Source of the DNA: Rana temporaria
Lineage: Eukaryota; Chordata; Amphibia; Anura; Ranidae
Length of the DNA stretch: 64,000 nucleotides
Reading direction: 5' to 3'
Assembly (NCBI RefSeq): GCF_905171775.1
Contig: NC_053491.1
Coordinates: 229,514,247 to 229,578,246, forward strand
Of this stretch, positions 45,140-57,479 are shown one piece after another; positions within the stretch are counted from its first letter, which is position 1, and the number at the start of each line of letters is the position of its first letter. The translations under genes and the position numbers were made by a program. The notes under the pieces were generated by a model that saw only the letters and a program-made list of their open reading frames with translations, ran no database searches and had not been told where the DNA came from.

Positions 45140-45839
45140 TAATGGACATTGTGATAACAAAGGTCTTCTTCTGGTAGTGTTGGTAGTTTTTATCCTATTT
45201 TTCCAGCAAATCACAGGCTAAAGCTTTATAAATCCTCTCCAGTTTAATACCTGTGGTGTAATCATCATTAATCCCTCCTAACAACTGTTAAACGATGTAG
45301 TTCTTTTCTGAATTGGCGATATAGGAACAATTTCACAAGAGAAATAGAGACCTACTGTGAACAGTTCTGCTTTATGATCATGAAATTAAATATAACCTTT
45401 GGCTGCAGTGCATTATATGGTGTTGTAAGAATAGCTGGGTCATTTCTTTTTAAGAGGATGAATAGTATTTATATGAAGATGAATACCCTTATTTTCTGAT
45501 AAACAAAAACACAAAGGTTCTGATTATAGGATATATTTTCATTCTTTTTACTCAACGTAAACCTATAGTTCATGTGTATTGAAGTAACTGCAGAATAGTG
45601 GCATCATCAGAGCAACTTTTTTTGGGTAAACAAGGTACACTCACAATACACTGTTCTGTGCACAAACAACCAGATGAAAGGTCTAAGCATGGCAATGTGG
45701 GATGCAGGTGGCCCTGATTTCCTGCTCAAGTGACACCCATAAATACACTAATACAAAGGATGTAATCTATACAGAAGATTAAAAAAAAATATTACAAATT
45801 GCAATATGAATCTGAGCGATGTTACCATAATAAAGCAAT
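45140..45839. other. Intronic DNA without recognised features
   Basis: Nothing specific was recognised. The missing left end of the adjoining Tc1 may lie here in decayed form. Confidence 0.4.
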
Positions 45840-46621
45840 TTTTATCCAAATCAATATCCGGTGTGACCACCCTTTGCCTTAAAACCAGCATCAGACTTTC
45901 TGGGTACACTTGCACATCATTTTTGAAGGAACGACAGGTAGGTTGTTCCAAACATCTTGGAGAACTAGTCACAGATTTTCTGTGGATGTAGGCTGCCTCT
46001 TAAGCCTCGTACACACGACCGAGGAACTCGACGGGCGAAACACATCGTTTTCCTCGTCGAGTTCCTTGTTAGGCTGTCGAGGAACTCGACAAGGCAAGTT
46101 TCTCCATTCCCGTCGAAGAAAAAGAAGACATGCTTTTTTTTTGGCTCGACGGTATCCTCGACAGTTTCCTCGTCGAAAAATTTACACATGACCGGTTTCC
46201 TCGGCAAAAAAAAATCCCAGCAAGAAACTCGGTCGTGTGTACGAGGCTTTATTCTTCTGTCTCTTCACATAATCCCAAACAAACTCAATGGTGTTGAGAT
46301 CAGGGCTCTGTGGGGCCAACCCATAATTTTCAGCATTCCTTGTTCTTTATTCTTGCACTGAAAATAGTTTCTAATGACATTGGCTGTATGTTTGGGATCA
46401 ATGTCCTGCTGCAGAATCATTTGTTGGCCAATCACATGCCTCCCTAATTATAGGACATGACGGAGTCATACCATATACTGATTTGATTTCTATTTTTCTT
46501 CTGTCCACTCACTTTGCATTTTGTAAATTGATAAATATAAACAATTAAAATATATATTTTTGAAAGCATTCTTACTTTACAACATTTATACTCACCTGCT
46601 TAAAACGTTTGCACAGTACTG
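45840..46621 (-). mobile_element. Tc1/mariner element, internally deleted, with nested MITE
   Basis: ggtgtgaccaccctttgcct and gttgttccaaacatcttgga, then gttgagatcagggctctgtg, are typical of a Tc1 helix-turn-helix region on the minus strand. The right terminus cacctgcttaaaacgtttgc plus acagtactg ends at the TA 46622-46623, which it shares with the next element. The DDE half is gone. Confidence 0.8.
46003..46248. mobile_element. Harbinger-type MITE nested in Tc1, 246 bp
   Basis: Ends are AGCCTCGTACACACGACC and GGTCGTGTGTACGAGGCT. A perfect TTA duplication lies at 46000-46002 and 46249-46251. Its excision rejoins a normal Tc1 sequence, which independently confirms the boundaries. Same family as 7267-7536. 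Confidence 0.95.
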
Positions 46622-46623
46622 TA

Positions 46624-47809
46624 CAGCCATGGTCAAAGGTTTTGAGAATGAAACAAATATTTTTTTTTCACAAAGTCTCCTGCATCAGTGTTTATGATGG
46701 CAATTTTCATATACTCCAGAATGTTATGAAGAGTAATCAGATTAATTTCAATGATTAATGATTAATTTCAAAGTCCCTCTTTGTCATGAAAATGAACTTA
46801 ATTCCACAAAAAAACATTTCCACTACATTTGTGAACAAGGCTTCAGGGCGCCCAAGAAAGTCCAGCAAGTGCCAGGACTGTCCCCTACAGTTGATTCAGC
46901 TGTGGGATTGGGGCACCACCAGTGCAGAGCTTGCTCAGGAATGGCAGCCGGCAGGTGTGAGTGAATCTGTACATACAGTGAGGCAAAGACTTTTGGAGGA
47001 TGACCAAGAAGGGCAGCAAATAAACCACTTCTCCCCAGGAAAAACATCAGGGACAGACTGATATTCTGAAAAAGGTACAGGGATTGGACTGCTGAGGACT
47101 GGGGTAAAGTCATTTTTTCTGATGAATCCCCTTTCTGATTGTTTGGGGCATCCAGAAAAAAACTTGTCTTGTGTAATGCCAACAGTGAAGCAACCCGAGA
47201 CCATTCCATTCATGTGTGGTGTTTCTTCTCAGCCAAGGGAATAGGCTCACTCACAATTTTGCCTAAGAACACGGCCATGAATAATGAATGGTACAAAAAC
47301 ATTCCCGAGAGCAACTTCTCCCAACTATCCAAGAAGAGTTTGGTGAGGAACAATGCATTTTCCAGCATGATGGAGCACCTTGCCATAAGGCAAAAGTGGC
47401 TTGGGGAACAAAACATCAACATTTTGGGTCGGTGGCCCGGAAACTCCCAAGACCTTAATCCCATTGAGAACTTCTGGTCAATCCTCAAGAAGCGGGTGAA
47501 TAAAAAAAAAAAACGGAACTCCAAGCATTGATTATGCAAGAATGAGCTGCCATCAGTCAGGATGTGGCCAAGATGTTGATTGACAGCATGCCAGGGCGAA
47601 TTGCAGAGATCAAGGTTCAACGCTGCAATTTTTTTTACTCTTTGCATAAACTTTGTGTAATTGTCAATAAAAGCCTTTGACACTTGAAATGCTTGTAATT
47701 ATATTTTTGTATACCATAGTAACATCTGACAAAAACATCTAAAAACTCTGAAGCAGCAGACTTTGTGAAAATTAATATTTGTGCCATTCTCAAAACTTGG
47801 CCACGGCTG
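46624..47809 (+). mobile_element. Tc1/mariner element, complete ends, dead transposase
   Basis: Ends CAGCCATGGTCAAAGG and CAAAACTTGGCCACGGCTG are inverted. TA flanks lie at 46622-46623 and 47810-47811. Length 1186 bp. Confidence 0.88.
46786..47531 (+). pseudogene. Tc1-like transposase pseudogene
   Basis: The N-terminal DNA-binding part (46786-47061) and catalytic part (47139-47531) lie in separate frames. Blocks seen are QLWDWGTTSAELAQEW, VRQRLLEDD, and SQDLNPIENFWSILKKRVN with the third catalytic acidic residue. The region around the second Asp reads SSMMEHLAIR rather than an intact Q.D.AP.H. At least one frameshift and substitutions at the active site make it inactive. Confidence 0.82.
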
Positions 47810-48059
47810 TATATGTACACTGTATATTACTTATAGTAATCTTTGCTTATTATCTCCAGTGATGACCTTACATTATACAATCTGAATGCACAATCTCCTT
47901 TAGTTTTACCATTACCTATGTAGTGCATAGGATCAGAAACAGTCTGATTTGATGCAACTGTATGGATTATTTAGATGTGCACTAATATTGTATATTATTA
48001 TATAAATGTTCATGGGAAATGACTTGGGCACCACATCCCCAATGTGATAAACATGAAAA

Positions 48060-49285
48060 AAAAACATAAATGATGTGATGTTATAGGTGCCAACTAAATA
48101 GAACACATAGTAAATGCTTTAAAGCGTTACTAATCCCAGGACCCTGCATTCAGTATATCTGTTCTCCCACAGTACACAAAACATAAAAATGCAATTATTT
48201 TAGTAAATATAAGCTCCTAAATACATTTTCTCATTAGCAGCATAAAGCAGTCTTGTGACTTCTAATGCCTCGTACACATGATAGAGATTCTTCAAGAGAA
48301 AAGTGCGATGTGAGCTTTTTGTCACAAATTCTGACAGAATTCCGGCCAAGAAAATATTGAGAGCAGGATCTCAATTTTCGTGACGGGAAAAATTCCTGTC
48401 AGGAATCGCGATAGTCTGTATGCAATTACAACACGAAAAAAACGTGCATGCTCAGAATGAAGCAGAAGAGCTGAACTGCCTATTGAACTTCATTGATCTT
48501 GGCTCGTCGCACGTAACCGCGTTCTTGACGTTCGGAATTTCATCCAAGATGAAAGTGTGACCGTGTGTATGCAAGACAAATTTCAGTCGTTTTCCTACTG
48601 AAAAAAAAAAGTTTTTTTCTTGTCGGAAATCGCGATTGTGTGTACAAGGCATATAAGTACCTTGTAAAAGCTTGTAGGAGGGGTTTTCATTCTCCTCTGA
48701 CTGTGCTATGTAATGCAGTGCTGTTTTCATGTCCTCATTGTTCGTTTTTGCTCTCAAGTTGCTGTAATTCTTCTCTGATCTCCACACTTCCTGGTTGTCT
48801 GTTTCCTGATAACCACAGTGCTGGGAGCTTTCTCTCTGTGGTCACTAATCAAGGAGGTGTGATTACTGTGTGTCTAAAACCCCTCAGCACCAATCAGTTT
48901 TGTTTTCCAAACCATCACTGCCCTGTATTGGCTCTGTGCTCTGTACATCACAGAACCAGGAAACAACATGCAAAAATGAAACTAGAAACTGAAGGTACAT
49001 TATATGATTGATTGTTATCTATTTTTTAAAGGAATCAGTTAACTATTATGTCTCTATACCCTGTAAACAGTCATTTGAGCAAAAAAAAAAAAAATTCCTT
49101 TACAACTCCTTTAACTTTGGTACAAGAAATGTGTTACAAGCATCTATGTACCCTAAAAAAAATGTTTTTAATTATATTTATAAGACTGATACATATTGTA
49201 ATAAAGTATTTTTAAAGCATTTACTATGTTCTATTTAGTTGGCACCTATAAAATCACATTATTTATGAGTTATTTTTATGTTTAA
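48060..49285. mobile_element. MITE with about 50-bp terminal inverted repeats
   Basis: The stretch ataggtgccaactaaataga through cacatagtaaatgctttaaag (48083-48125) is repeated in inverted form at 49211-49250. Outer bases (acataaatgatgtgatg and cacattatttatgag) extend the pairing imperfectly. Superfamily unknown. It encloses the MITE at 48266. Confidence 0.75.
48266..48651. mobile_element. Harbinger-type MITE nested in the 48060 element
   Basis: It starts TGCCTCGTACACATGATAG and ends CGATTGTGTGTACAAGGCA. TAA precedes it and TAT follows. Confidence 0.8.
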
Positions 49286-49637
49286 TCTAATATTGTGTAA
49301 TTTTGGTAAATCTAAAGGAAATGTACCAACATTTTTACAAATAGATTGTATAGTGTATGGCCATCTTACATCTTTGATTATAGGTCTGACCTGACTGAAA
49401 ACAATAGATTCTCTGTAAAGCCAATAAACGTTATACACATTTGTACCTAAGAACTACTAATATGAAATATGAGACTGTAATACACTAATTTAAAAAGGAA
49501 AGGTGTAAAAACAAAGCGCCAAAAACTACTTTTAAAGAAAAACATCTATTTTGGTAAAAGACTGATTATGGGCTCAGTGGTAAAATAGCACATAGCGTTT
49601 TTCAAAATATTTAACAATTCAATAAAAATCACTATTA

Positions 49638-50056
49638 GGCCAATTGCACACTTGACGTTAAAATAACGTTATAAAAACGCCAGTAGCTTTGCAGTGAGTT
49701 TTTCAACTTTTTTCAATAGCGTTTTTTTGCGTTTATTCGAGTTTTTTAGCTTTTTTTTTTTTGTTGAAGAATTTTTTTTTTTTCAATGAATCAAAAACTT
49801 TAAAAAACGCTGGTGAGTGACGTTTTTGAGCGTTTATCAGCGTTAGAGCATTCTTACAGCTGAAAACTGTCTCTCAGAACCCACTAGTTTTTTTACTGCT
49901 CAAAAATGCCACTGCCCAAAACTGCTGATAACAGCCTATGTGTGCATGGACACATAGGATAACATTATGGAGAGTTTATTGACTATAGAAAAAAACGTCT
50001 ACTGACAAAAACACCTGCTGTAAAAACGTCCAAAAACGTCCAGTGTGCATGAGGCC
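49638..50056. mobile_element. Harbinger-like MITE, GGCCAATTGCACAC terminus
   Basis: Left GGCCAATTGCACACTTGACG and right CGTCCAGTGTGCATGAGGCC. The flanks TTA and TAA differ by one base. The interior is full of aaaaacg/cgttttt words. Confidence 0.7.
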
Positions 50057-50109
50057 TAAAAATGCTCTTTCTTGAAGTGATGCAGGATTTTAACATGTAC
50101 TAATGGGCA

Positions 50110-50360
50110 GGGTCACTTGTGATATCCAGATGACACTTTACCCTAGTCATTGACAGGGGCTTGGTTTCAATTTATTTTGCCCATTACTCATTCCCATGGG
50201 GCGGGGGGGGTTCTGGGGGATTCCAAATTCTGATAAGTCACAGGCAACCCCACAACTAGTCCAGGGCTGTGGGAAGTGTGGTGGCGGGAAGTGTGGTGCC
50301 CCAAAGGGCCTGGTACGGATAAGTGGGACACCCACGGTGTTTTTTTTATGCCTGCTCTTC
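50110..50360. repeat. Diverged single arm related to the palindromic cassettes
   Basis: gggattccaaattctgataa followed by caaccccacaa and ccagggctgtgggaag aligns with the ctcccagattccgataagc, ccccgacaac and ccagggttgtcgggaag blocks of both cassettes, without an inverted partner. Confidence 0.6.
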
Positions 50361-50724
50361 TTTTGTTTATATTCTCCTGTCAGCAGGGAATTCCGCTGAC
50401 AGCAGATCATGGTTGTTAAGAATGCAGCAGGTGATGGCTCCTTAACAACCAGCTATTCACTGGACACCAGCAGCTGTCGGCTCTTTTGCGTTTTAAGGGC
50501 TAGTGAATTTACATTCTTAGTATCACATGTAATAATTGGGAAAAATGTGTCACATGACCCAAATACTGCGTGCAATAGGCTTTATTGAATAGAGCCCAAT
50601 ATGACATACAGTAGGTGAACCCGATTTTGTGTCAATCTCGCTCTCTTTCTCAGCGAGATTGAGCACCTACGAGCCCCATCGCGGGAGCCAGCGCCGAGCT
50701 GGCTTGCCGCGATGGAGACAGAGC

Positions 50725-51843
50725 CGTCATAGAAGCGACGGGAGATCCGACTTGGATTCCCGCCAATTCTACACGTGTGCGGCGTTTGTTATGAATCCTG
50801 AAGGGGAAGTCCCCGCCGGATTTTAAATAAAAATCCGGCATGGGCCCCCCCTCAGGAGCATACCGGGCCCTTAGGTCTGTTATGGGTTGTAAGGAGAGCC
50901 CCCCTACGCCGGAAAAAACGGCGTAGGGGGTCCCCCTACAATCCATACCAGACCCGTATCCAAAGCACGCTACCCGGCCAGCCAGGAAGGGAGTGGGGAC
51001 GAGCGAGCCCCCCCCCCTCCTGAGCCGTACCAGGCTGCATGCCCTCAACATGGGGGGGTTGGGTGCTCTGGGGCAGGGGGGCGCACTGCGGCCCCCCCCA
51101 CCTCAGAGCACCCTGTCCCCATGTTGATGAGGACAGGGCCCCTTCCCGACAACCCTGGCCGTTGGTTGTCGGGGTATGCGGGCGGGAGGCTTATCGGAAT
51201 CTGGGAGCCCCCTTTAATAAGGGGGCCCCCAGATACCGGCCCCCCACCCTAAGTGAATGAGTATGGGGTACATCGTACCCCTACCCATTCACCTGCAAGA
51301 AAAGTGGTAAAAACACAAATAAACCACACAGTGTATTAAAATATTTTATTTTTCTGCTCCGGAGGCCGCCCCCTGTCTTCTTTATTAGCTCTTTTACCAG
51401 GGGGGGCTTCTTCTTTGACGTCTTCGGGTGGGTGGGGGCCGCCGTCTGGTTCTCTTCCACCGCCGGGGGGGTGGCTTTTAAAAAAGCCCCCACCCCCCCG
51501 GCGGGTTTCCTCCGGCGTCTTCGGCGGGGCTCTTCTTCTTCCGCTATCCCGACGGGTCTTCTCCGCTATCCGGGGGGTCTCGCCGCTCTCCGCTGTTGAC
51601 TCGTCGCACCCCGGTTCTTCGTATCGCTGTCCGGTCCCTTCTTCCGTGCTGTACGTCTTCTCCTTCCGTGCTGTGATGAGTTCTTCTTCCGTGCTGTGAC
51701 GTCATGTTCTTCACTTCTCTCCTTCTCCCGATGTTGACTCGCCGGTCCTCCTCGCTGAAATGACGGATGCGCGCCTTGCATCGGACCTATATAGGCCTCA
51801 CAGTCCCATCATGCTCTGTACCTACCCATGTGATACCTACCAC
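50725..51843. repeat. Palindromic cassette copy 2, left arm
   Basis: It is the inverted partner of 51844-52975. The core from the ccggcatggg block inward is homologous to copy 1. TGACGTCA lies at 51697-51704. Low-complexity frames only. Confidence 0.92.
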
Positions 51844-52975
51844 GTGGTAGGTATCACATGGGTAGGTACAGAGCATGATGGGACTGTGAGGCCTATATAG
51901 GTCCGATGCAAGGCGCGCATCCGTCATTTCAGCGAGGAGGACCGGCGAGTCAACATCGGGAGAAGGAGAGAAGTGAAGAACATGACGTCACAGCACGGAA
52001 GAAGAACTCATCACAGCACGGAAGGAGAAGACGTACAGCACGGAAGAAGACACCGGACAGCGAGACGAAGAACCGGGGTGCGCCGAGTCAACAACGGAGA
52101 GCGGCGAAGACAGAAGGAGAACCCCGGAGAGTTGAGAAGACCCGTCGGGATAGCGGAAGAAGAAGAGCCCCGCCGAAGACGCCGGAGGAAACCCGCCGGG
52201 GGGGTGGGGGCTTTTTTAAAAGCCACCCCCCCCCGGCGGTGGAAGAGAACCAGACGGCGGCCCCCACCCACCCGAAGACGTCAAAGAAGAAGCCCCCCCT
52301 GGTAAAAGAGCTAATAAAGAAGACAGGGGGCGGCCTCCGGAGCAGAAAAATAAAATATTTTAATACACTGTGTGGTTTATTTGTGTTTTTACCACTTTTC
52401 TTGCAGGTGAATGGGTAGGGGTACGATGTACCCCATACTCATTCACTTAGGGTGGGGGGGCCGGTATCTGGGGGCCCCCTTATTAAAGGGGGCTCCCAGA
52501 TTCCGATAAGCCTCCCGCCCGCATACCCCGACAACCAACGGCCAGGGTTGTCGGGAAGGGGCCCTGTCCTCATCAACATGGGGACAGGGTGCTCTGAGGT
52601 GGGGGGCCGCAGTGCGCCCCCCTGCCCCAGAGCACCCAACCCCCCCATGTTGAGGGCATGCAGCCTGGTACGGCTCAGGAGGGGGGGGCGCTCGCTCGTC
52701 CCCACTCCCTTCCTGGCTGGCCGGGTAGCGTGCTTTGGATACGGGTCTGGTATGGATTGTAGGGGGACCCCCTACGCCGTTTTTTTCGGCGTAGGGGGGC
52801 TCTCCTTACAACCCATAACAGACCTAAGGGCCCGGTATGCTCCTGAGGGGGGGACCCATGCCGGATTTTTATTTAAAATCCGGCGGGGACTTCCCCCTCA
52901 GGATTCATAACAAACGCCGCACACGTGTAGAATTGGCGGGAATCCAAGTCGGATCTCCCGTCGCTTCTATGACGC
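51844..52975. repeat. Palindromic cassette copy 2, right arm
   Basis: The centre taccacgtggta has no spacer. Outward from it come TATATAG near 51894-51900, TGACGTCA at 51983-51990, AATAAA at 52313-52318 and an acceptor-like ttttcttgcag|gtgaatgg (AG at about 52404-52406), in the same order as copy 1. Confidence 0.92.
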
Positions 52976-53119
52976 GCTTGCTGGGATGTGCTGTCACTAT
53001 TCCAGTGAGTGTGAGATGTCGGCGAGATCTCGGCACCCTGTCGCCGAGTATCAGCGTGACGCTGTCGTGCTAAAAGCACAATATCACAAACACCTACTGT
53101 ATATAACCTTTGCTTTTTT

Positions 53120-54500
53120 AACTGCAGATGCTGCAATTTTCTAAAACTATCAATAACACATAGAATGCTCCTAGAAATCGAATTTCCTCCCTGTGTGATT
53201 GGTTCATTGATTTTTACTAGTCTATTAGTCGCATTACAGGCATTCCCTGGAAAAGGAGTTTATTTTTTGGTGAGATAATCTATGTAGTGCACCCCCTAAG
53301 GAGCTGCTGGTTTAATGAGCTTTCTGAAACATAGTACATTTTCTTCTAGTTAGCGGCCAGTACCGCTCTGACACACCCCCTCTTTTGAATAAGCCACACC
53401 AGGTTGAGCAAATGCTGTCTGTATTGCTAGTGAATTGGTTAAATAAGACAGAGTAGTACAAACTATGACCAAGATAAGATAATACAACATCCTACACAGA
53501 GCACTTCTATACCACAGCACTATAAGTTAAATGGGCCCAGGCCTAGAGTAATGTAAGAACAGCTAAGAAAGGAAAATACAATCCCCAAAGGCTATGCTGC
53601 CTTGGGCCCTGGGAATGACTCTGTTAGGACTAAGTCCCCCAATTGGAAAAAAGGAGAAAACAAAATTAGAGTTATTTCTGTCAGCTTGTGGGGGGACCAT
53701 ATGGTGGTGCAATAGTAGTGTTGCTGAGTGGTTTTCTGACACCCCAAGTTAAGGGAGGTGAAGGCTTGACAAATAGTTTTGGTAGGAGAAACTTGAACAG
53801 GGTTTAGCAGTAATGTAGGGGCAGAGGCAGGTGCAAAGAGGAGTTAATTGAATCCTAGGTGGTAAAGTAATCCAAGACAGATAATATGACACCCCTCAAT
53901 AAAGTATAGTAGAAGTATGTTAGTGTCTGAAGAGCCTAATGGCAAGCTGAGTAATAGGGGTCTTGCTTATGTTTTGTGGTTCAGAGTGTCTCGTGAGTTG
54001 TCAACCCTTTCAACAATCCTGTGTGTCAGTGGTAAGTTCTGAAGGTGGAGGGGTCCCTCCTAGAATGATGGTGTGTCTAAACCGGGAAACATGCTCTGGA
54101 TGCTTGCAGCCGCAAATGGTGACCAGCATACCCACTTTATTACAATATAGATGCAGAAGGTGACCGGCAAACCCGCTGTGTAGGGCTGCATGTGCAGATA
54201 ATATTTACAATAATGGCGCACACTGACAGAAGATAAAATAATTTTCCATAAAAAGTCCTTTGAGCTAATAGCTCTAAAATGAGAAAACAGTCTCTGGATC
54301 TGGGCAGCCTTGTGTGGGGAGCCGAAGCCGAACTCCGATGCATGGAACAGAAACAGAAACAAAAAACAGGCGCCACTTAGAAAGACTGTAAACTTTAATG
54401 TAAAAATAGCATCAAAGCACTCACATTGAGATAACTGTGTACAGGCATGTAAAGGGGGTCCAGGCAGTCTATCCTCAGCCGAGATGTGTGGTCTCTTGTC
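53120..54500. other. Intronic DNA, mostly unassigned
   Basis: The last 400 bases may belong to the element whose foldback follows. Nothing else was recognised. Confidence 0.4.
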
Positions 54501-54522
54501 GCTGTAGGACCTGTTCGCTGCG

Positions 54523-54984
54523 CTGGTGCTGCTTGTGAAGGAGCCAGTGCGTTGTTCACTGAAGGGCGATTTCCGGGTAGGCTCTGCGGCTACCAGACTG
54601 AGGGCTGGAGCACAAACAATGGGTCTTTGCTGGGATGCAACGGCGTGAGGGGGAATGACGTCACACCCGAGGACAAAGATGCAACGCGTTTCGGTGCATG
54701 TACCTAATGTGGCAACACCACACAGGCATATATAAACAGGCTGTATACAGCCATTACACCCAGCTTTAAAAAGGTGCGCTCTGTGATTCCTACCAATTCA
54801 CGGCGCATGCACCGAAACACGTTGCATCTTTGTCCTTAGGTGTGACATCATTCCCCCTCACGCTGTTGCGTCCCAGCAAAGACCCATCGTTTGCGCTCCA
54901 GCCCTTGGTCTGGTAGCCGCAGAGCCTACCCGGAAATCGCCCTTCGGTGAACAATGCACTGGCTCCTTCACAAGCAGCCTGATG
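54523..54984. repeat. Foldback with about 178-bp arms
   Basis: gctgcttgtgaaggagccag (54529-54548) through gatgcaacgcgtttcggtgc pairs with gcaccgaaacacgttgcatc through ctggctccttcacaagcagc (ends 54982-54984). The roughly 105-bp loop contains catatataaacaggctgtat. Arm identity is about 90% by eye. Confidence 0.9.
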
Positions 54985-54989
54985 AATTT

Positions 54990-57010
54990 CCTACGCTCTT
55001 CCTACTCAGACCACCTAGCTCCCTGGTGATTGTTGTTTCCTCCAAATGGGGAGGGCTGTCCTCACTGAAACTATATCTCCCACAATCCCTAACTGAGCAA
55101 TTCCATCTCCCTCCAGTATAAGTCTGGCCAATCTGAAGTAAGCAATGAAAGTCAATGAGGCATAGCCTCCGGATATGCTGGGACCTGTTAGCCCACTTTA
55201 ATAACTCTGAAAAGTTTGTCTTTAGGTTGTCTTCCCCAAAGAGGGATCCTCATGCCAGCTTCCCTGGCTATGTCTATAAGGCTAGTCCCCTTCTAAGCAG
55301 ATACAGAGACTGCAGAATTTCACAATTCAACACTGAGATTTGTTTAGGTGATTATAATGAATTCTTACCCTTCCCATTAATAATCAGTTTGAGAAAGAAG
55401 ACAGTAATTTCATCAGGTTCAAGGGGGGTATAAATCTGCAAAAATGTTCAAAAGAATCTTTGTAATGTATAATTATAAACTGAAAATGATTTTTTTTTTT
55501 TTTTTTATGATTCTACCCTTCAGCAGAGATCATCCTATCTAATGCTTAGGAATTTAGGTTACCAGTACTGCAGAAAACATAGGGCAACATTTGCAATAGA
55601 AGAAGGTAAGAATTTCAGGCTGTAGTTGGGAGAAAGGGTCACATGCTCCGTCGTACTTTAAAGTACTCTATATTTCTCTGGCATGTAAAAAGAGTAGTGG
55701 AAAGTATTATGAAGGTAAGTATTAGTACTTTTTTTGGAAATTATTTTTATGTGAAGTTTTCCTTATAGTGCATAAAACTCAATAGCGGTGGCACAACCAA
55801 GCCGCCTAACATCACACAGGGCCAACACAAATAGTACATTATTACATTACCAAGAAGAAGGTGAAGGTGATTACATCTCTGGCTAAATAACAGAGGCCAA
55901 CTATCCATATTAAAGGGAATAAACAAACACCCCAGAAAAGTATTAGTACTTGATGTGGGCTGTAAAAGTGAATTTTATACTTTGCCCTGGTTAAGCAAAG
56001 TGACGGGTTTGCTTTAAAGTATGCAGGCTCTTGAATATACACAAAAGTAATTGTGGCTCAAAGGTTTGGTACACAGGGGCAGTCAGGGGGCAGTAAAAAT
56101 ACAGTAAGTAGTTGTGACACCGTTTTACCACATCTTGACCTCCCCCTTAAACTGCAACGATGGTTAGAAGGGGCTGTAGACATGCTGCAATGCTTTGTTT
56201 CACAGCTGTGGCAAAAATTATACCCATGCCACATTCAGTGTGTAAAGAATGGGGGTCATACACAACCATGTATAATGCACACAGTTGTGGCAGAGTAGTG
56301 CAGGCTTGTCAGGGTTAAAACAGATGGAGAGGAGGTGACATATTACCTTCCAGGAAAAGGGATCCACTCCATGATCACTTTTCAGGGGGCCGGCATGTCT
56401 GCAGCAGGTTTGAAAAGGTCCTGGCATATCTGGCCATCCACTACTTCCTTCCCCCGGAGTCCTTGATTGCCCTATTTTTCTGACTTGTTTATATTTTCAT
56501 TTCCAGCTGATATGATTTGATTGCCTTGGTAACATTCATTCAAGGGTTCTTGCAGTGTTTATGTAGGGTCAAGACATGTTCAACTCTTGTACTAAGAAAA
56601 TATTCTGTTTACTTACTAGTACTCAAAGAAGAAATTCACAGATCACCAGGTCATTCATTTGACCACCATTTTATAGGGTGAAAGAACAAACATTCATTAG
56701 CCATCTTCCATTTCATATTTTACTAAAGCTTATAGCGGGATTGTGTTTCTTTTTGATAGTGGAAACATGAATAAACCTCAATAGCTTGACTTCTGGCCAT
56801 AGACCATGCTGGAATGACTTCTGGCCATAGACCATGCTGGAATGGCTTCTGGAATGACTTCCGGCCATAGGCACATGTTGGAATGACTCCTAGCCATAGA
56901 CCATGCTGAAATGACCACTATTTGTGACAAGGCAAAACTTAATGCTATATGCTTGAAAACCTAAAATTAATTTTTTGGGGAAAAACACAAATTCTGCAAA
57001 TATTTTAATT
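54990..57010. other. Intronic DNA with a small tandem repeat
   Basis: A roughly 37-bp unit with gacttctggccatagaccat and gctggaat repeats about four times at 56788-56915. Otherwise nothing was recognised. Confidence 0.5.
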
Positions 57011-57014
57011 GTTA

Positions 57015-57447
57015 AGCCTCGTACACACGACCGGTTTTCCTGGCAGGAAAACTGCCAGGAGAGCTTTTTGCCGGAAACCCCAGCCGTGTGTATGCTCCCT
57101 AGCAGTTCTCCCGACAGGAAAACTGCCGGAAAAAAAGAGAACCTGCTCTCCATTTTGCCGTTGGAATTCCTGGCAGAGTGTTTGCTGCAGAGAAAACCGG
57201 TCATCTGTATGCATACCTGAAGGGGAAATAAACCGTGCATGCTCGATAATAATTTGATGCATGCACGGTAGCATAGAACGTAATTTAGCCGCCTCGTCGT
57301 AGTCTTTGATGTCACCGCCTTCTTGCCATTCAAATGAACAGCGGGTCTTTTGTGTGGCCGTGTATACATGGCAAGCTTGGCAGGAATCCCCTCAGGAAAA
57401 CTGACGGTTTTCAAACAGACGGAATTCCTGGCCGTGTGTACAGGGCT
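57015..57447. mobile_element. Harbinger-type MITE
   Basis: It starts AGCCTCGTACACACGACCGG and ends GGCCGTGTGTACAGGGCT. Flanks are TTA and TCA. The interior has ctggcaggaaaactgccagg palindromes, related to 44661-45131. Confidence 0.82.
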
Positions 57448-57479
57448 TCAGAGTGTGAAAGGGTTTGTTTCTCTTTTAA

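Larger units (their letters stand above)
50607..53101. mobile_element. Element with TACAGTAGGTG ends enclosing a palindromic cassette
   Basis: TACAGTAGGTG at 50607-50617 and CACCTACTGTA at 53091-53101 are perfect inverted ends, possibly with TA flanks. The interior is the second palindrome. Superfamily is not assigned. Confidence 0.6.
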
